From an uncultured Pelagibacteraceae bacterium (GTDB lineage: Bacteria; Pseudomonadota; Alphaproteobacteria; Pelagibacterales; Pelagibacteraceae), in contig CACEXM010000001.1 of the NCBI GenBank assembly GCA_902563555.1, forward strand, positions 152,758-216,757: 64,000 nucleotides of DNA, in the 5' to 3' direction. This document shows, in pieces, positions 1 through 10,904 of this stretch (position 1 is its first letter; every line of letters starts with the position of its first letter). The notes below the pieces were generated by a model. That model was not told the DNA's origin. It searched no databases and saw only the letters and a list, made by a program, of their open reading frames with translations. Position numbers and translations under genes: made by a program.

Positions 1-78
1 ATTGTTAATTACTTACATTTTTTTGGATTTTTTTATTGATATTTTTTTTGCCACGTTCTATAAATGTTCTATTGATTT

Positions 79-125
79 GTTGTTTATATAGTATATTAAC
101 ACCAAGCGCACACAACATATAGTTG
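79..125 (+). promoter_or_regulatory. Putative tandem NrdR boxes upstream of nrdA
   Basis: acacaacatatagttg (110-125) fits the NrdR box acaCwAtATaTwGtgt at about 14/16 positions; a weaker match gttgtttatatagtat (79-94) lies exactly 31 bp upstream, the usual spacing of paired NrdR boxes. Confidence 0.6.
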
Positions 126-159
126 TTTTCGTTAAAATAACAAATATAATACATTATTT

Positions 160-2100
160 ATGAACAAAATAGTATCGCTAGCAATCAAGAAAGCTGTCTC
201 TGAATATAACCCTAAGGTTGAAAAAGTCGAAAGTGATAACAGACCAGATCTATTCTCACTTAATAATGAAACTGAACTTTTTCAAAATGATAGAGGTATC
301 ATAATTAAAATCGACCGATCAAGAGATGCAAATCTAACTGATTTTGGAAAAGCAACTTTAAAAGATAGATATCTTGGTCACAACGAGTCTTTTCAAGATT
401 TATTTGCAAGAGTTGCTAGCACTTACGCTGATGATAATTTACATGCTCAAAGAATTTATAACTACATAAGTAAATTGTGGTTTATGCCAGCAACACCTGT
501 TTTATCAAATGGTGGTACAAAAAGAGGTTTACCTATTTCATGTTTTCTTAATGAGGCTTCCGATAGTTTAGGAGGTATACTTGACCTTTGGAGCGAAAAT
601 GTTTGGTTGGCTGCAAAAGGTGGTGGTATTGGTAGTTACTGGGGAAATTTAAGATCTATCGGAGAAAAAATTGGTAAAGTAGGAAAAACTTCTGGAATTA
701 TTCCTTTCATAAAAGTTATGGACTCTTTAACTATGGCAATAAGTCAAGGTTCATTAAGAAGAGGATCTGCAGCTTGTTATCTTCCAATTGATCATCCTGA
801 GATTGAAGAATTTATGGAAATGAGAAGACCAACTGGTGGTGATCCAAATAGAAAAGCTCTTAATTTACATCATGGTGTTTTAGTTACAGATGCATTTATG
901 AGAGCAGTTGAAAACGATGAAGAATGGGCGTTGAAAAGTCCAGCTGATGGATCCATTCAACAAACAATTTCTGCAAGAAATTTATGGATAAGATTATTAA
1001 CAGCTCGAATTGAAACTGGAGAGCCTTACATTATCTACATTGATACTGTTAACAGACAAATCCCTCAGCATCATAAACTTGCAAACTTAACAGTTAAAAC
1101 ATCTAATCTTTGTAGTGAAATAACTTTACCCACAGGAATAGATAAAGATGGAAGAGATAGAACTGCTGTTTGTTGCTTGTCATCCTTAAATTTAGAAAAA
1201 TACGATGAGTGGAAAGACGATCCAAACATGATTGCAGATGTAATGAGATTCTTAGATAATGTTTTATCTGATTTTATTAATAAAGCTCCAGATCAATTTA
1301 AAGATGCCAAGTATTCTGCAGAAAGAGAAAGAAGTGTGGGTCTAGGTGTGATGGGCTTTCATTCTTTCTTACAAAAAAAGAGAATTCCACTTGAGTCAGT
1401 AATGGCAAAATCTTGGAATAAAAAAATATTTTCACAAATTGATAAACAAGTTAATCAAGCTTCAAAAGATTTAGCTGAAGAAAGAGGCGCTTGTCCAGAT
1501 GCGGCTGAATATGGATACAAAGAAAGATTTTCAAACAAAACAGCTATAGCTCCAACTGCCTCAATTTCTATTATATGTGGAGGTGCTTCACCTGGTGTTG
1601 AACCGATTGCAGCTAATAGTTACACACACAAAACTTTGTCAGGTTCTTTTAATGTTAGAAATAGATACCTTGAAGAAATACTTGAAAGTCACGGTAAAAA
1701 TGATGATGAAACTTGGTCGACAATTACTACAAATCAAGGCTCAGTCTCTCACTTAGATTTTTTAACTGATCTTGAAAAAGACGTTTTCAAAACTGCATTT
1801 GAGTTAAATCAAAAATGGATTATTGAATTAAGTGGAGATCGAACTCCGTATATTTCTCAAGCACAGTCAGTTAATTTATTTTTGCCAGCAGATGTTCATA
1901 AAAAAGAATTACATAGAATTCATTTTGATGCATGGAAAAAAGGTCTTAAAAGCCTTTATTACTGTAGATCGAAATCAATTCAAAGAGCTGAAAATATCAA
2001 TAATGCTAATTCAACTGATATTACAGCTAATGTATATAAATCAAAAAAACAACAATCTAACGAACAACCAGAATACGAGGAGTGTTTATCATGTCAGTAG
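160..2100 (+). CDS. nrdA: Ribonucleoside-diphosphate reductase, alpha subunit
   Basis: 646 aa ORF with class I RNR large-subunit motifs (FMPATPVLSNGG, NLCSEI, C-terminal ECLSCQ); followed by nrdB. Confidence 0.95.
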   Translation: MNKIVSLAIKKAVSEYNPKVEKVESDNRPDLFSLNNETELFQNDRGIIIKIDRSRDANLTDFGKATLKDRYLGHNESFQDLFARVASTYADDNLHAQRIYNYISKLWFMPATPVLSNGGTKRGLPISCFLNEASDSLGGILDLWSENVWLAAKGGGIGSYWGNLRSIGEKIGKVGKTSGIIPFIKVMDSLTMAISQGSLRRGSAACYLPIDHPEIEEFMEMRRPTGGDPNRKALNLHHGVLVTDAFMRAVENDEEWALKSPADGSIQQTISARNLWIRLLTARIETGEPYIIYIDTVNRQIPQHHKLANLTVKTSNLCSEITLPTGIDKDGRDRTAVCCLSSLNLEKYDEWKDDPNMIADVMRFLDNVLSDFINKAPDQFKDAKYSAERERSVGLGVMGFHSFLQKKRIPLESVMAKSWNKKIFSQIDKQVNQASKDLAEERGACPDAAEYGYKERFSNKTAIAPTASISIICGGASPGVEPIAANSYTHKTLSGSFNVRNRYLEEILESHGKNDDETWSTITTNQGSVSHLDFLTDLEKDVFKTAFELNQKWIIELSGDRTPYISQAQSVNLFLPADVHKKELHRIHFDAWKKGLKSLYYCRSKSIQRAENINNANSTDITANVYKSKKQQSNEQPEYEECLSCQ

Positions 2101-3107
2101 CAGAGAAAACTAAGACGGACAAAAAAGAAATTATTCAACCAAAAAAGATGGGTTTATTAGTAGAAAATCCTGTATACAAACCATTTAGATATCCATGGTG
2201 TTATGATGCGTGGTTAACACAACAAAGAATTCACTGGTTACCAGAAGAGGTGCCACTTGGTGACGATGTAAGAGACTGGCAAAAAAATTTGTCACAACCT
2301 GAAAAAAATTTGGTCACTCAAATATTTAGATTTTTCACTCAAGCAGATGTTGAAGTTAATAACTGTTATTTAAGACACTACACAACAGTATTTAAACCAA
2401 CTGAAGTACTAATGATGATGACTGCTTTTGCAGCAATGGAAACAGTCCATGTGGCTGCATATTCACATTTATTAGATACAATTGGTATGCCTGAGTCAGA
2501 GTATTCAGCTTTTATGAAGTATAAGGAGATGAAAGACAAATATGATTATATGCAAGGTTTTAATGTAAACTCAAAAGAAGATATTGCAAAGACAGTTGCA
2601 GTTTTTAGTGCTTTCACAGAAGGTTTACAGTTATTTGCTAGTTTCGCAATTCTTTTAAACTTTCCAAGACACAACAAATTGAAAGGAATGGGACAGATAG
2701 TAACCTGGTCTGTTAGAGATGAAACTCTTCATTGCAATTCTATGATTAGAATCTTTAAAGAGTTTATAAAAGAAAACCCAGAAATTTGGACACCAAAATT
2801 AAAAAAAGAACTTTATGAAGCTTGCAGAACAATTGTTGAGCATGAAGATGCTTTCATAGATTTAGCTTTTGAAATGGGTCCAATGGAAGGTTTAACTGCA
2901 CAAGAGGTTAAAGATTATATTAGATTTATTGGAAATAGAAGATTGGTTCAATTAGGATTAGAGCCAATTTATGATGTAGAAAAAAATCCACTAGGATGGC
3001 TCGATACAATGCTTAATGCTGTTGAGCACATGAACTTCTTTGAAGGTCGGGCTACGGAGTACTCAAAAGCATCAACGCAAGGGACATGGGTCGAGGCTTT
3101 TAGTTAA
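2091..3107 (+). CDS. nrdB: Ribonucleoside-diphosphate reductase, beta subunit
   Basis: Ferritin-like RNR small subunit with iron-ligand motifs (FFTQADVEVNN, AAMETVHVAAYSHLL, RDETLHCN); start taken at ATGTCAGTA. Confidence 0.95.
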   Translation: MSVAEKTKTDKKEIIQPKKMGLLVENPVYKPFRYPWCYDAWLTQQRIHWLPEEVPLGDDVRDWQKNLSQPEKNLVTQIFRFFTQADVEVNNCYLRHYTTVFKPTEVLMMMTAFAAMETVHVAAYSHLLDTIGMPESEYSAFMKYKEMKDKYDYMQGFNVNSKEDIAKTVAVFSAFTEGLQLFASFAILLNFPRHNKLKGMGQIVTWSVRDETLHCNSMIRIFKEFIKENPEIWTPKLKKELYEACRTIVEHEDAFIDLAFEMGPMEGLTAQEVKDYIRFIGNRRLVQLGLEPIYDVEKNPLGWLDTMLNAVEHMNFFEGRATEYSKASTQGTWVEAFS

Positions 3108-3158
3108 TTTTTAAATTAATTACTAGATAGAAGTCCATAAATTATCTAATATAGTTAG

Positions 3159-3407
3159 ATGATTGTGTCACCTTGTATAAGTATTTGTAAAACAGACCCT
3201 GTAACAGGTTATTGTTATGGGTGTGGAAGGACTAATGTGGAAAAAAAGAATTGGAAACTTAGTGAAACAACTGATGAATGGAAGCAAAAAAATCTCATAG
3301 AAATCAAAAGTAGACTTAATGGCTGGCAATTAAGAAGCTTTGAGGAGTCGTATAAAAATAAAGTTGAAAACGGTATTTCTCTTTTTAAAAAAGAAATGCT
3401 TAAATAA
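3159..3407 (+). CDS. DUF1289-type small cysteine-rich protein
   Basis: SPCISICKTDPVTGYCYGCGRTNVE is the typical DUF1289 motif. Confidence 0.8.
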   Translation: MIVSPCISICKTDPVTGYCYGCGRTNVEKKNWKLSETTDEWKQKNLIEIKSRLNGWQLRSFEESYKNKVENGISLFKKEMLK

Positions 3408-3454
3408 ATTAACTTTGATCAAATTAAATAATTTAAAAACCAACAAATTTATTA

Positions 3455-4081
3455 ATGAAATATAAGAAATATTTTAGGAAAACAAGCCTCAAACAAAAAA
3501 ACCATGGGGATTTCCTTTTAGATGAAATTAGAAAAAAAAAACCTAAAATCTTTTTAGAGATAGGAGTTTTTCATGGGGTTACGGCGCGGAATATATGTGA
3601 ATTACTTTATCAAACTCATAAAAATGATTTTAAATATATAGGGCTAGATCTATTTGCGGAAAATGATGAAAATAAAAATGAGGTTATACCTAACAATACA
3701 TTTAACAACCCATTAAAAAGAATTTATTTTAAATATATTAAAAAACAAAATCCATATAGTCTTGAGGCTGTAAAAGATTTATTAAAAAAATTTGAAAATA
3801 ACGTTCATTTAATTCAAGGAAATTCAAACAACGTTTTGAAAAAAATAGACATGGGTAATATAGACTATGTTTTTTTAGATGGGGGGCACGAGTATAGTAC
3901 AGTTAAAAATGACTTGGATAACTGTATTGAAGTCATAAAAAAGGGTGGGACTGTTTTATGTGATGACTATAATTTAGGCTCAGCGCCAGGTGTTAAAACA
4001 GCTATTGATGATTTTGTAAAAAAAAATCAATTAAATGTTGAGATACTTTGTGAAAATCGATTTGCCAAAATTCAAAAATAA
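3455..4081 (+). CDS. Class I SAM-dependent methyltransferase
   Basis: KIFLEIGVFHGVTARNI, DYVFLDGGHEYSTVKNDLDNC and GGTVLCDDY resemble Methyltransf_24/CmcI-like enzymes. Confidence 0.7.
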   Translation: MKYKKYFRKTSLKQKNHGDFLLDEIRKKKPKIFLEIGVFHGVTARNICELLYQTHKNDFKYIGLDLFAENDENKNEVIPNNTFNNPLKRIYFKYIKKQNPYSLEAVKDLLKKFENNVHLIQGNSNNVLKKIDMGNIDYVFLDGGHEYSTVKNDLDNCIEVIKKGGTVLCDDYNLGSAPGVKTAIDDFVKKNQLNVEILCENRFAKIQK

Positions 4082-4085
4082 AAAA

Positions 4086-5210
4086 CTATCTTTGATTTAA
4101 TTGTAGAACTTTTCTGTGTTTATTACCTTTGTAGCTCGCTAAAGGTCTAATTAGTTTATTTGCAGCATGTTGTTCCATTATATGTGCTGACCACCCTGTA
4201 ATTCTCGAAATTACAAATATTGGTGTAAAAAAATCAGTGTCAAAACCCATTAAATGATAAGTCGGTCCAGTGGGATAATCTACGTTAGGGTGTATGTTTT
4301 TTTTATCAATCATAACTCTTTCAACAATATCGTAAATTTTTTCAAATTTTTTGTCTTTTTTGATCTTCGCTACTTTAGCAAAATATTTCCTCATCGTAGG
4401 GACTCTCGAGTCGCCAGATTTATAAACTCTATGACCAAAACCCATTACAACTTCTTTTTTGGCAAGTGCATTGTTTATCCACTTTAATGCATTTTTTGGA
4501 CTTTTTATTTTATTCATCATATGCATAACTTCTTCATTAGCTCCACCATGAAGAGGACCTTTTAAACTTGCTATTGCACCAGTTATAGCTCCGTGAATAT
4601 CAGACAAACTACTTGTTATAGTTCTTGCTGTGAATGTTGAAACATTGAAACTGTGTTCAGCATATAAAATTAAAGATACATCAAATGCTTTTACAATTTC
4701 TTTTTGAGGAACTTTTCCAAAGCACATATGAAAAAAATTTTCAGACATATTTAAATTTTTTTTTGGTTTGATTATATTTTTACCTTTTCTTATTCTATAA
4801 AACGCAGCTAAGGCAGTTGGTGTTTTCGCTAAAATTCTAACTGCTTTTCTCATGTTCGCCTCAGGTGAAGAGTCTGTTGTTTCTTTATCTTCTAAACCCA
4901 TAATGCTGACCGCAGTTCTAGCCACATCCATTGGATGCGATTTCTTTGGCATTTTTTTTATGAATGAGTAAAGATCTTTTGAGAGATTTCTATTATTTCT
5001 CTCTTCTTTTTCAAATTTTTTTAATTCTATTGAGTTTGGTAAATCTTTATTCAAAATTAAATAGGCGACCTCTTCAAATTTACAATATTCGCATAGATCT
5101 TGTGCTGCATAACCTCTATAGGTAAGAGAATTTATCTCTGGCATAACTTTTGAAACCTCTGTTTCATCAACCACAATTCCAAGTAAGCCTTTTTTTATGT
5201 CATCTGTCAT
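4086..5210 (-). CDS. prpC: 2-methylcitrate synthase / citrate synthase family
   Basis: Citrate synthase motifs (HGGANEEVMHMM, GFGHRVYKSGDSRVP); overlaps prpB and is clustered with prpD. Confidence 0.9.
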   Translation of the reverse strand: MTDDIKKGLLGIVVDETEVSKVMPEINSLTYRGYAAQDLCEYCKFEEVAYLILNKDLPNSIELKKFEKEERNNRNLSKDLYSFIKKMPKKSHPMDVARTAVSIMGLEDKETTDSSPEANMRKAVRILAKTPTALAAFYRIRKGKNIIKPKKNLNMSENFFHMCFGKVPQKEIVKAFDVSLILYAEHSFNVSTFTARTITSSLSDIHGAITGAIASLKGPLHGGANEEVMHMMNKIKSPKNALKWINNALAKKEVVMGFGHRVYKSGDSRVPTMRKYFAKVAKIKKDKKFEKIYDIVERVMIDKKNIHPNVDYPTGPTYHLMGFDTDFFTPIFVISRITGWSAHIMEQHAANKLIRPLASYKGNKHRKVLQLNQR

Positions 5211-6106
5211 TATTCATGTCCATCAGTATTAAAATTATAAATACTTTCGTCTAAACTATTATATTTTTCATAATCCACAAGCTCGTATAACCTTTTTCTA
5301 GTTTGCATCTTATCTATAATATTGTTTTGGTGTCCATTTGCATAAATGTCTCTTAATCCATCTTCAACATTTTTCATTGCTAATCTTTGAGTGGTGACTG
5401 GATAAATAACTATATTGTAACCAAATTGTTCTAATTCTTTAAAATTAAACAACTTGGTTTTTCCAAATTCTGTCATATTCGCTAATAAATAGCATGTAAG
5501 CTCTTTTCTTACTTTTTCAAAATCTTTTTCATCATGTAAAGCTTCTGGAAAAATAATTTCAGCGCCAGCATCGACATAAGCTTTACATCTATCAATCATC
5601 TTATCTATTCCCTCTACACTTTTTGCATCTGACCTAGCTATAATTTTAAAATTCTTATCTTTTCTAGCTGAAACACATTCTTTAATTTTTTTGACCATGG
5701 CATCAGTAGAAATCAGCTCTTTATTATCTAGATGACCACATCTTTTCCTTTCAATCTGATCTTCTATATGTACAGCTGAAATTCCAAATTCCTCAAAAGT
5801 TTCAATTGTTTCTTTACAAGATTTAAAACCTGTATCTATATCAACAATAGTTGGAAGATTTGTAACTCTAGATATTAAATATGATCTTGTACTTACATCC
5901 TGTAGTGTTGTTAATCCAATATCAGGAAAACCAAGATCATTAGCCATAACACCACCTGAAATATAAACTGCATCATATCCAATTTCCTCGATAAGTTTTG
6001 CTGTTAAAGGATTATAAGCACCAGGAACTCTTAAAATTTTGTTTGATTTTAATTTCTTATCGAAATCTTCTCTTTTTTGATTTGGTTCTTTTTCAACGAA
6101 ATGCAT
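5210..6106 (-). CDS. prpB: Methylisocitrate lyase
   Basis: PEP mutase/isocitrate lyase family (RVPGAYNPLTAKLIEEIGYDAVYISGG, HIEDQIERKRCGHLDNKEL). Confidence 0.9.
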   Translation of the reverse strand: MHFVEKEPNQKREDFDKKLKSNKILRVPGAYNPLTAKLIEEIGYDAVYISGGVMANDLGFPDIGLTTLQDVSTRSYLISRVTNLPTIVDIDTGFKSCKETIETFEEFGISAVHIEDQIERKRCGHLDNKELISTDAMVKKIKECVSARKDKNFKIIARSDAKSVEGIDKMIDRCKAYVDAGAEIIFPEALHDEKDFEKVRKELTCYLLANMTEFGKTKLFNFKELEQFGYNIVIYPVTTQRLAMKNVEDGLRDIYANGHQNNIIDKMQTRKRLYELVDYEKYNSLDESIYNFNTDGHE

Positions 6107-7608
6107 TAAAAAATTCCTTTTTTTAAGTTCCTCTTGAGCTTACTTTTTTTCACTTCTATGTTCAATTTATCTAATTGACCTGATTTTAATTTTTTTAAAT
6201 TCTGCGCTATTCTTAAGAACCTATCACTTTCTTCTTTAGTCAAAATATTTTCAGTTAAAGTTAAAAATTTGTTGATGTAGTCTTTTCTTTTAAAAGGACG
6301 TGATCCATAAGGATGTGCATCAGCTATATTTTGTTGTTCAGAAATTTTTTTTCCATTTTTGAGAGTTATAACTACTCTTGCACCAAATGCTTTCTTTTTA
6401 GGATTTGGATCATGATATTTTTTAGTCCATTTCTTATCCTCATGAGTTTTTATAGATTTCCAAATTTTTAATGTACTTTTTTTCTTTGCTCTTGCTTTAG
6501 TGTATGATCTTATGTGATGCCAACTACCGTCTTCTAAAGCTACAGCAAAAATGTACATTATTGAATGATCTAAGGTTTCCCTGCTTGCGTTAGGATCCAT
6601 TTTTTGAGGATCATTTGCACCAGTTCCAATTACATAATGAGTATGATGACTAGTATAGATATCGATTTTTTTAATTAGACTTAGGTTTTGTACTCTCTTT
6701 TTAAGCTTTTTTGCCAAGTCAATTAACGCTTGGGATTGATATTCAGCTGAATATTCTTTTGTATAAGTCTCAAGTATTGCTTTTTTTACCTCACCTTTTT
6801 TTGGAAGCGGAACTTTATATAATGCTTTTTTGCCATCTAGTATTCTGGCTATCACACTATCTTCACCCTCGTAGATTGGACTTGGAGCACCTTCTCCTCG
6901 CATAACTCTGTCCACAGCTTCTATTGCTAGTTTACCAGCATGAGCTGGTGCATACGCTTTCCAACTTGAAATCTCACCTTTCCTAGATTGTCTTGTTGAA
7001 ATAGTAGTATGTAAAGCTTGTTGAACAGCTTGATAAATTGTTTCAGTGTTTAATTTAAGCATCGATCCTATTCCTGCAGCAACGCTAGGTCCTAAATGAG
7101 CAATATGATCAACTTTGTGTTTATGTAAACATATTCCTTTAACCAAATTAACTTGTACCTCATAAGCTGTAATAATTCCTCTTAGAAGGTCCAATCCATT
7201 TTTTTTATTTTGTTGTGCAACACTTATTAATGGAGGAATATTATCTCCAGGATGACTGTAATCTGCTGCTAAAAAAGTATCATGAAAATCAAGCTCTCTA
7301 ACAGCTGTTCCATTTGACCATGCAGCCCATTCACAATCAAATTTTAATTTTCTGTTAACACCAAAAATTGTTGCACCACTTTTTCTAGTATGTTTTAAAG
7401 CCATTTCTCTAGATGAAACAACAGGTTTTCTATTTAGAGATGCGATTGCAACAGAGGCATTATCAATAATTCTGTTAATCACCATTTCTACTGCATCCTT
7501 ATTTAACTTTACGTTATCGCTGGCTATTTCAGCAATTTTCCAGGCAAGTTGTTTTTTTTTAGGTAAGTAAGTTTTAGATGGGTAAACTTTTACTTTATGT
7601 AATATCAA
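6106..7608 (-). CDS. prpD: 2-methylcitrate dehydratase (MmgE/PrpD family)
   Basis: PrpD-like sequence ([31 protein letters not shown]); in the prp cluster. Confidence 0.9.
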   Translation of the reverse strand: MILHKVKVYPSKTYLPKKKQLAWKIAEIASDNVKLNKDAVEMVINRIIDNASVAIASLNRKPVVSSREMALKHTRKSGATIFGVNRKLKFDCEWAAWSNGTAVRELDFHDTFLAADYSHPGDNIPPLISVAQQNKKNGLDLLRGIITAYEVQVNLVKGICLHKHKVDHIAHLGPSVAAGIGSMLKLNTETIYQAVQQALHTTISTRQSRKGEISSWKAYAPAHAGKLAIEAVDRVMRGEGAPSPIYEGEDSVIARILDGKKALYKVPLPKKGEVKKAILETYTKEYSAEYQSQALIDLAKKLKKRVQNLSLIKKIDIYTSHHTHYVIGTGANDPQKMDPNASRETLDHSIMYIFAVALEDGSWHHIRSYTKARAKKKSTLKIWKSIKTHEDKKWTKKYHDPNPKKKAFGARVVITLKNGKKISEQQNIADAHPYGSRPFKRKDYINKFLTLTENILTKEESDRFLRIAQNLKKLKSGQLDKLNIEVKKSKLKRNLKKGIF

Positions 7609-7662
7609 AATAACTCCTAATTATCGAGACTGTTTGTAATAGTTAAAAAAAAATAATCAATA

Positions 7663-8346
7663 TTAAAGATATTCTGATACTATTTTTTCAATACCCACAA
7701 AGTCTTTTATTAGGTGATTGTGGTAAATTTCAGTTGTATTTTTTTCGGTATATCCATCTTCAAGTAAGATAATAGGAATGTCTGCACCTTTGGCTGCATT
7801 TGCATCTGTTTCACTATCTCCAATCATCAATGATTTTTTTATATTACCATTGAGTATTTCAATTACTGAAGTTAAATGCCTTGGATCAGGTTTACAATAA
7901 TCAAAAGTATTATGACCAGCAACGTATTCAAAAAAATCATAAATCCCTATTTTTTTTAAAAGATCAACGGCTAAATGTTCTTGTTTATTTGTACAAACTG
8001 CCATGGAAATATCATTTTTTTTTGACCATATTAAAAAATCTTTAACACCACTTATTAATGTACTCTCGTTAACTATATTTTTTCCATAGAAATCAATAAA
8101 ATCTTTTACCATTTCTTTTTTAATTTTTTCATCTTGGACCTTTCCAAATTCCTTCTTAGCTTGCCCCCATATTGATCGCCCAAGCATTGCTCCAGCACCC
8201 TGTCCAACAAGATTTCTAATTTCCTCAGTAGATTTAGTGGGGAACCCAAATTTATTCATAACATGATTGTGTGCTCTCATTAAATCTGGCGCTGTATCAA
8301 CCAAAGTACCGTCTAAATCAAAGAGAATTGTAAATTTTTCTTTCAT
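7663..8346 (-). CDS. gph: HAD-family hydrolase, phosphoglycolate phosphatase-like
   Basis: FDLDGTLVDTAPDL, CTNKQEHLA and MIGDSETDANAAKGADIP motifs. Confidence 0.75.
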   Translation of the reverse strand: MKEKFTILFDLDGTLVDTAPDLMRAHNHVMNKFGFPTKSTEEIRNLVGQGAGAMLGRSIWGQAKKEFGKVQDEKIKKEMVKDFIDFYGKNIVNESTLISGVKDFLIWSKKNDISMAVCTNKQEHLAVDLLKKIGIYDFFEYVAGHNTFDYCKPDPRHLTSVIEILNGNIKKSLMIGDSETDANAAKGADIPIILLEDGYTEKNTTEIYHNHLIKDFVGIEKIVSEYL

Positions 8347-8417
8347 ATTTAAAAGTATTTTTAAGAAATATTTTGTGAGTTAAGAAATATATATACATAA
8401 TATAAAGAATTTGGAAG

Positions 8418-9041
8418 ATGAAACATATTGATTTAAAAAATTCTCAAATTAATTTAAGAAATAAATTTTTAAAATCAGGCGTAAAAATGATTGGTCCTGA
8501 AACAATTTTTTTTTCTAGTGATACTCAAATAGGCAAAAACGTAACAATTGAACCTTATGTTGTTATTGGGTCTAAAGTAAAAATTGGAAATGATGTGCTC
8601 ATTAAATCTTTTTCTCATCTTGAGTCATGCCAAGTTGAGAATAAAGTTGAGATTGGACCTTATGCAAGAATAAGACCAAATACAATTTTAAAAGAAGGTT
8701 CAAAAGTAGGAAATTTTGTAGAAGTTAAAAAAAGTGTAATTGGTAAAAAGTCAAAAGTAAATCATTTAACATACATCGGGGATAGTAAAATTGGTAAATC
8801 TGTGAATGTTGGCGCAGGAACAATTACTTGTAATTATGATGGAAAAAAAAAATATGTAACTAATATAAAAGATAAAGTATTTATAGGATCAAATTCATCG
8901 CTTGTAGCCCCAATAACTATTGGTGAAGAAAGTACAGTTGGAGCTGGTTCTGTTATAACAAGAAATGTAAAAAAAAAATCATTAGCTTTAACAAGAGGTG
9001 AACAAAAAGAAATTAAGAATTACAAAATTAGAAAAAAATAA
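8418..9041 (+). CDS. glmU: GlmU C-terminal-type left-handed beta-helix acetyltransferase (no uridyltransferase domain)
   Basis: Hexapeptide repeats and GlmU-specific GPYARIRPNTILKEGSKVGNFVEVKKS, NHLTYIGDSKIGKSVNVGAGTITCNYDG; only 207 aa; overlaps glmS start (TAATG). Confidence 0.85.
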   Translation: MKHIDLKNSQINLRNKFLKSGVKMIGPETIFFSSDTQIGKNVTIEPYVVIGSKVKIGNDVLIKSFSHLESCQVENKVEIGPYARIRPNTILKEGSKVGNFVEVKKSVIGKKSKVNHLTYIGDSKIGKSVNVGAGTITCNYDGKKKYVTNIKDKVFIGSNSSLVAPITIGEESTVGAGSVITRNVKKKSLALTRGEQKEIKNYKIRKK

Positions 9042-10861
9042 TGTGTGGAATTATTGGAATTAATAGTAACAAGCCAGTATCATCAGCGATAATTAATTCA
9101 TTAAAAAAATTAGAATACAGAGGTTACGATTCTGCGGGAATAGCTACTTTATCAAGTGGCTTGATCAATGAGATTAAATCTGAGGGTAGGGTAGATAATT
9201 TAGAAAAAAATTCACTTGTCCAAAAAATGGAGGGAACTATTGGCATCGGTCATGTCAGATGGGCAACACATGGAGTACCTAGTAGTTTGAATGCTCATCC
9301 GCATTCTTCACAGAATGTTTCAGTGGTACATAATGGAATAATTGAAAATTCAACTATACTTAAAAAATTTTTAATTGGTAAAGGGCATAAATTTAAATCT
9401 CAAACAGATACAGAAGTTATTGTTCATTTAATAACCGAACACTTAAAAAAAGAAAATATAATAAACTCTATAAAAAAAACCCTTAAGTTACTTCATGGAA
9501 GTTTTGCCTTAGGAATTATCTTTAAAGATCAACCAGATCTAATTATAGGCGCAAGACGGGGCTCACCTTTAGCTGTCGGTTATGGTCCAAATGAAAACTA
9601 TTTAGGTTCAGACTCTTATGCTTTGAAATCAATGACGAACAAAATTACTTATCTAAACGATGGTGAATTTTGCGTGATTAAAAAAGATTTAGTAGAGTTT
9701 TTTGATGAGAAAGGAAAAAAAATAAACAAAAAAGTTTTAGAGTTATCGAGTGAAAACCAAAAATATGACAAAGGTGATTACAAACATTTCATGGCAAAAG
9801 AGATAGATGAACAACCAATGTCAATAAAAAATGGAATAAAAGAATATTTGGATACAGCAAACAATGACATTAATATATTTAATTTTCCGTGGAAGGTCGA
9901 AGATATTTCATCTGTAACATTGATAGGATGTGGCACGGCATATCATTCGTGTTTAATGGCTAAATATTGGTTTGAGGAATTAACTTCTTTAGATGTGAGT
10001 GTAGATATAGCTTCAGAATTTAGGTACAGGAAAAATAGATTTAAAAAAGATAATTTATACATTTTTGTATCACAATCAGGTGAAACTGCTGATACTTATG
10101 CGGCTTTAGATTTATGTAATAAAAATGGTATGAAAACTTGTGGCGTTGTTAATGTTATTGAGAGCTCAATAGCAAGAGACTCCAAATTTGTTTTACCAAT
10201 TCATTGTGGTACTGAGATAGGTGTTGCTTCAACAAAAGCCTTTTTGGGTCAGATGTTGATATTATATATTCTTTCTTTAAAAATTGGATTAATTAGAGGA
10301 GATATTAACAAAAAAGAGTTTTCCAAAAAATTAAAGGAGTTAAAAAATTTACCAAAATTGTTAGAACAAACCTTATTGATAGATAATAAAATACATAATA
10401 TTTCCAGCACTTTTAATGAAGCAAAAGGTTCTATGTTTTTAGGCAGAGGTTTTTCTTATCCGATAGCATTAGAGGGTGCATTAAAATTAAAAGAGTTATC
10501 CTATGTTCATGCTGAAGGTTACCCAGCAGGAGAAATGAAACATGGACCTTTGGCTTTGATTGAGGAAGGAATGCCTGTTGTTGTGTTGGCGCCCAGAGAT
10601 AATTACTACAAAAAAACTATTTCTAATATGCAGGAAGTTATAGCGAGAGGAGCAAAGGTTTTGCTAATTACCAATAAAAGTAAAGATGAAATATTTTCTG
10701 AAAATATTTGGGAAACTATTGAAGTTGAGACAGCTAATGAAGACCTTTTGCCATTTCTTTTAACGATACCTTTACAAAAATTAGCTTATTATTCGGCATT
10801 AAAGAAAGGTTATGATATTGATAAGCCTAGAAATCTAGCCAAATCAGTTACTGTAGAGTAA
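9041..10861 (+). CDS. glmS: Glutamine--fructose-6-phosphate aminotransferase
   Basis: MCGIIGI N-terminus, SIS domains, C-terminus DKPRNLAKSVTVE. Confidence 0.98.
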   Translation: MCGIIGINSNKPVSSAIINSLKKLEYRGYDSAGIATLSSGLINEIKSEGRVDNLEKNSLVQKMEGTIGIGHVRWATHGVPSSLNAHPHSSQNVSVVHNGIIENSTILKKFLIGKGHKFKSQTDTEVIVHLITEHLKKENIINSIKKTLKLLHGSFALGIIFKDQPDLIIGARRGSPLAVGYGPNENYLGSDSYALKSMTNKITYLNDGEFCVIKKDLVEFFDEKGKKINKKVLELSSENQKYDKGDYKHFMAKEIDEQPMSIKNGIKEYLDTANNDINIFNFPWKVEDISSVTLIGCGTAYHSCLMAKYWFEELTSLDVSVDIASEFRYRKNRFKKDNLYIFVSQSGETADTYAALDLCNKNGMKTCGVVNVIESSIARDSKFVLPIHCGTEIGVASTKAFLGQMLILYILSLKIGLIRGDINKKEFSKKLKELKNLPKLLEQTLLIDNKIHNISSTFNEAKGSMFLGRGFSYPIALEGALKLKELSYVHAEGYPAGEMKHGPLALIEEGMPVVVLAPRDNYYKKTISNMQEVIARGAKVLLITNKSKDEIFSENIWETIEVETANEDLLPFLLTIPLQKLAYYSALKKGYDIDKPRNLAKSVTVE

Positions 10862-10904
10862 TAGTTGTATTTACTAAACAAGATGTTTTTAATAGGGTCT
10901 TTCT

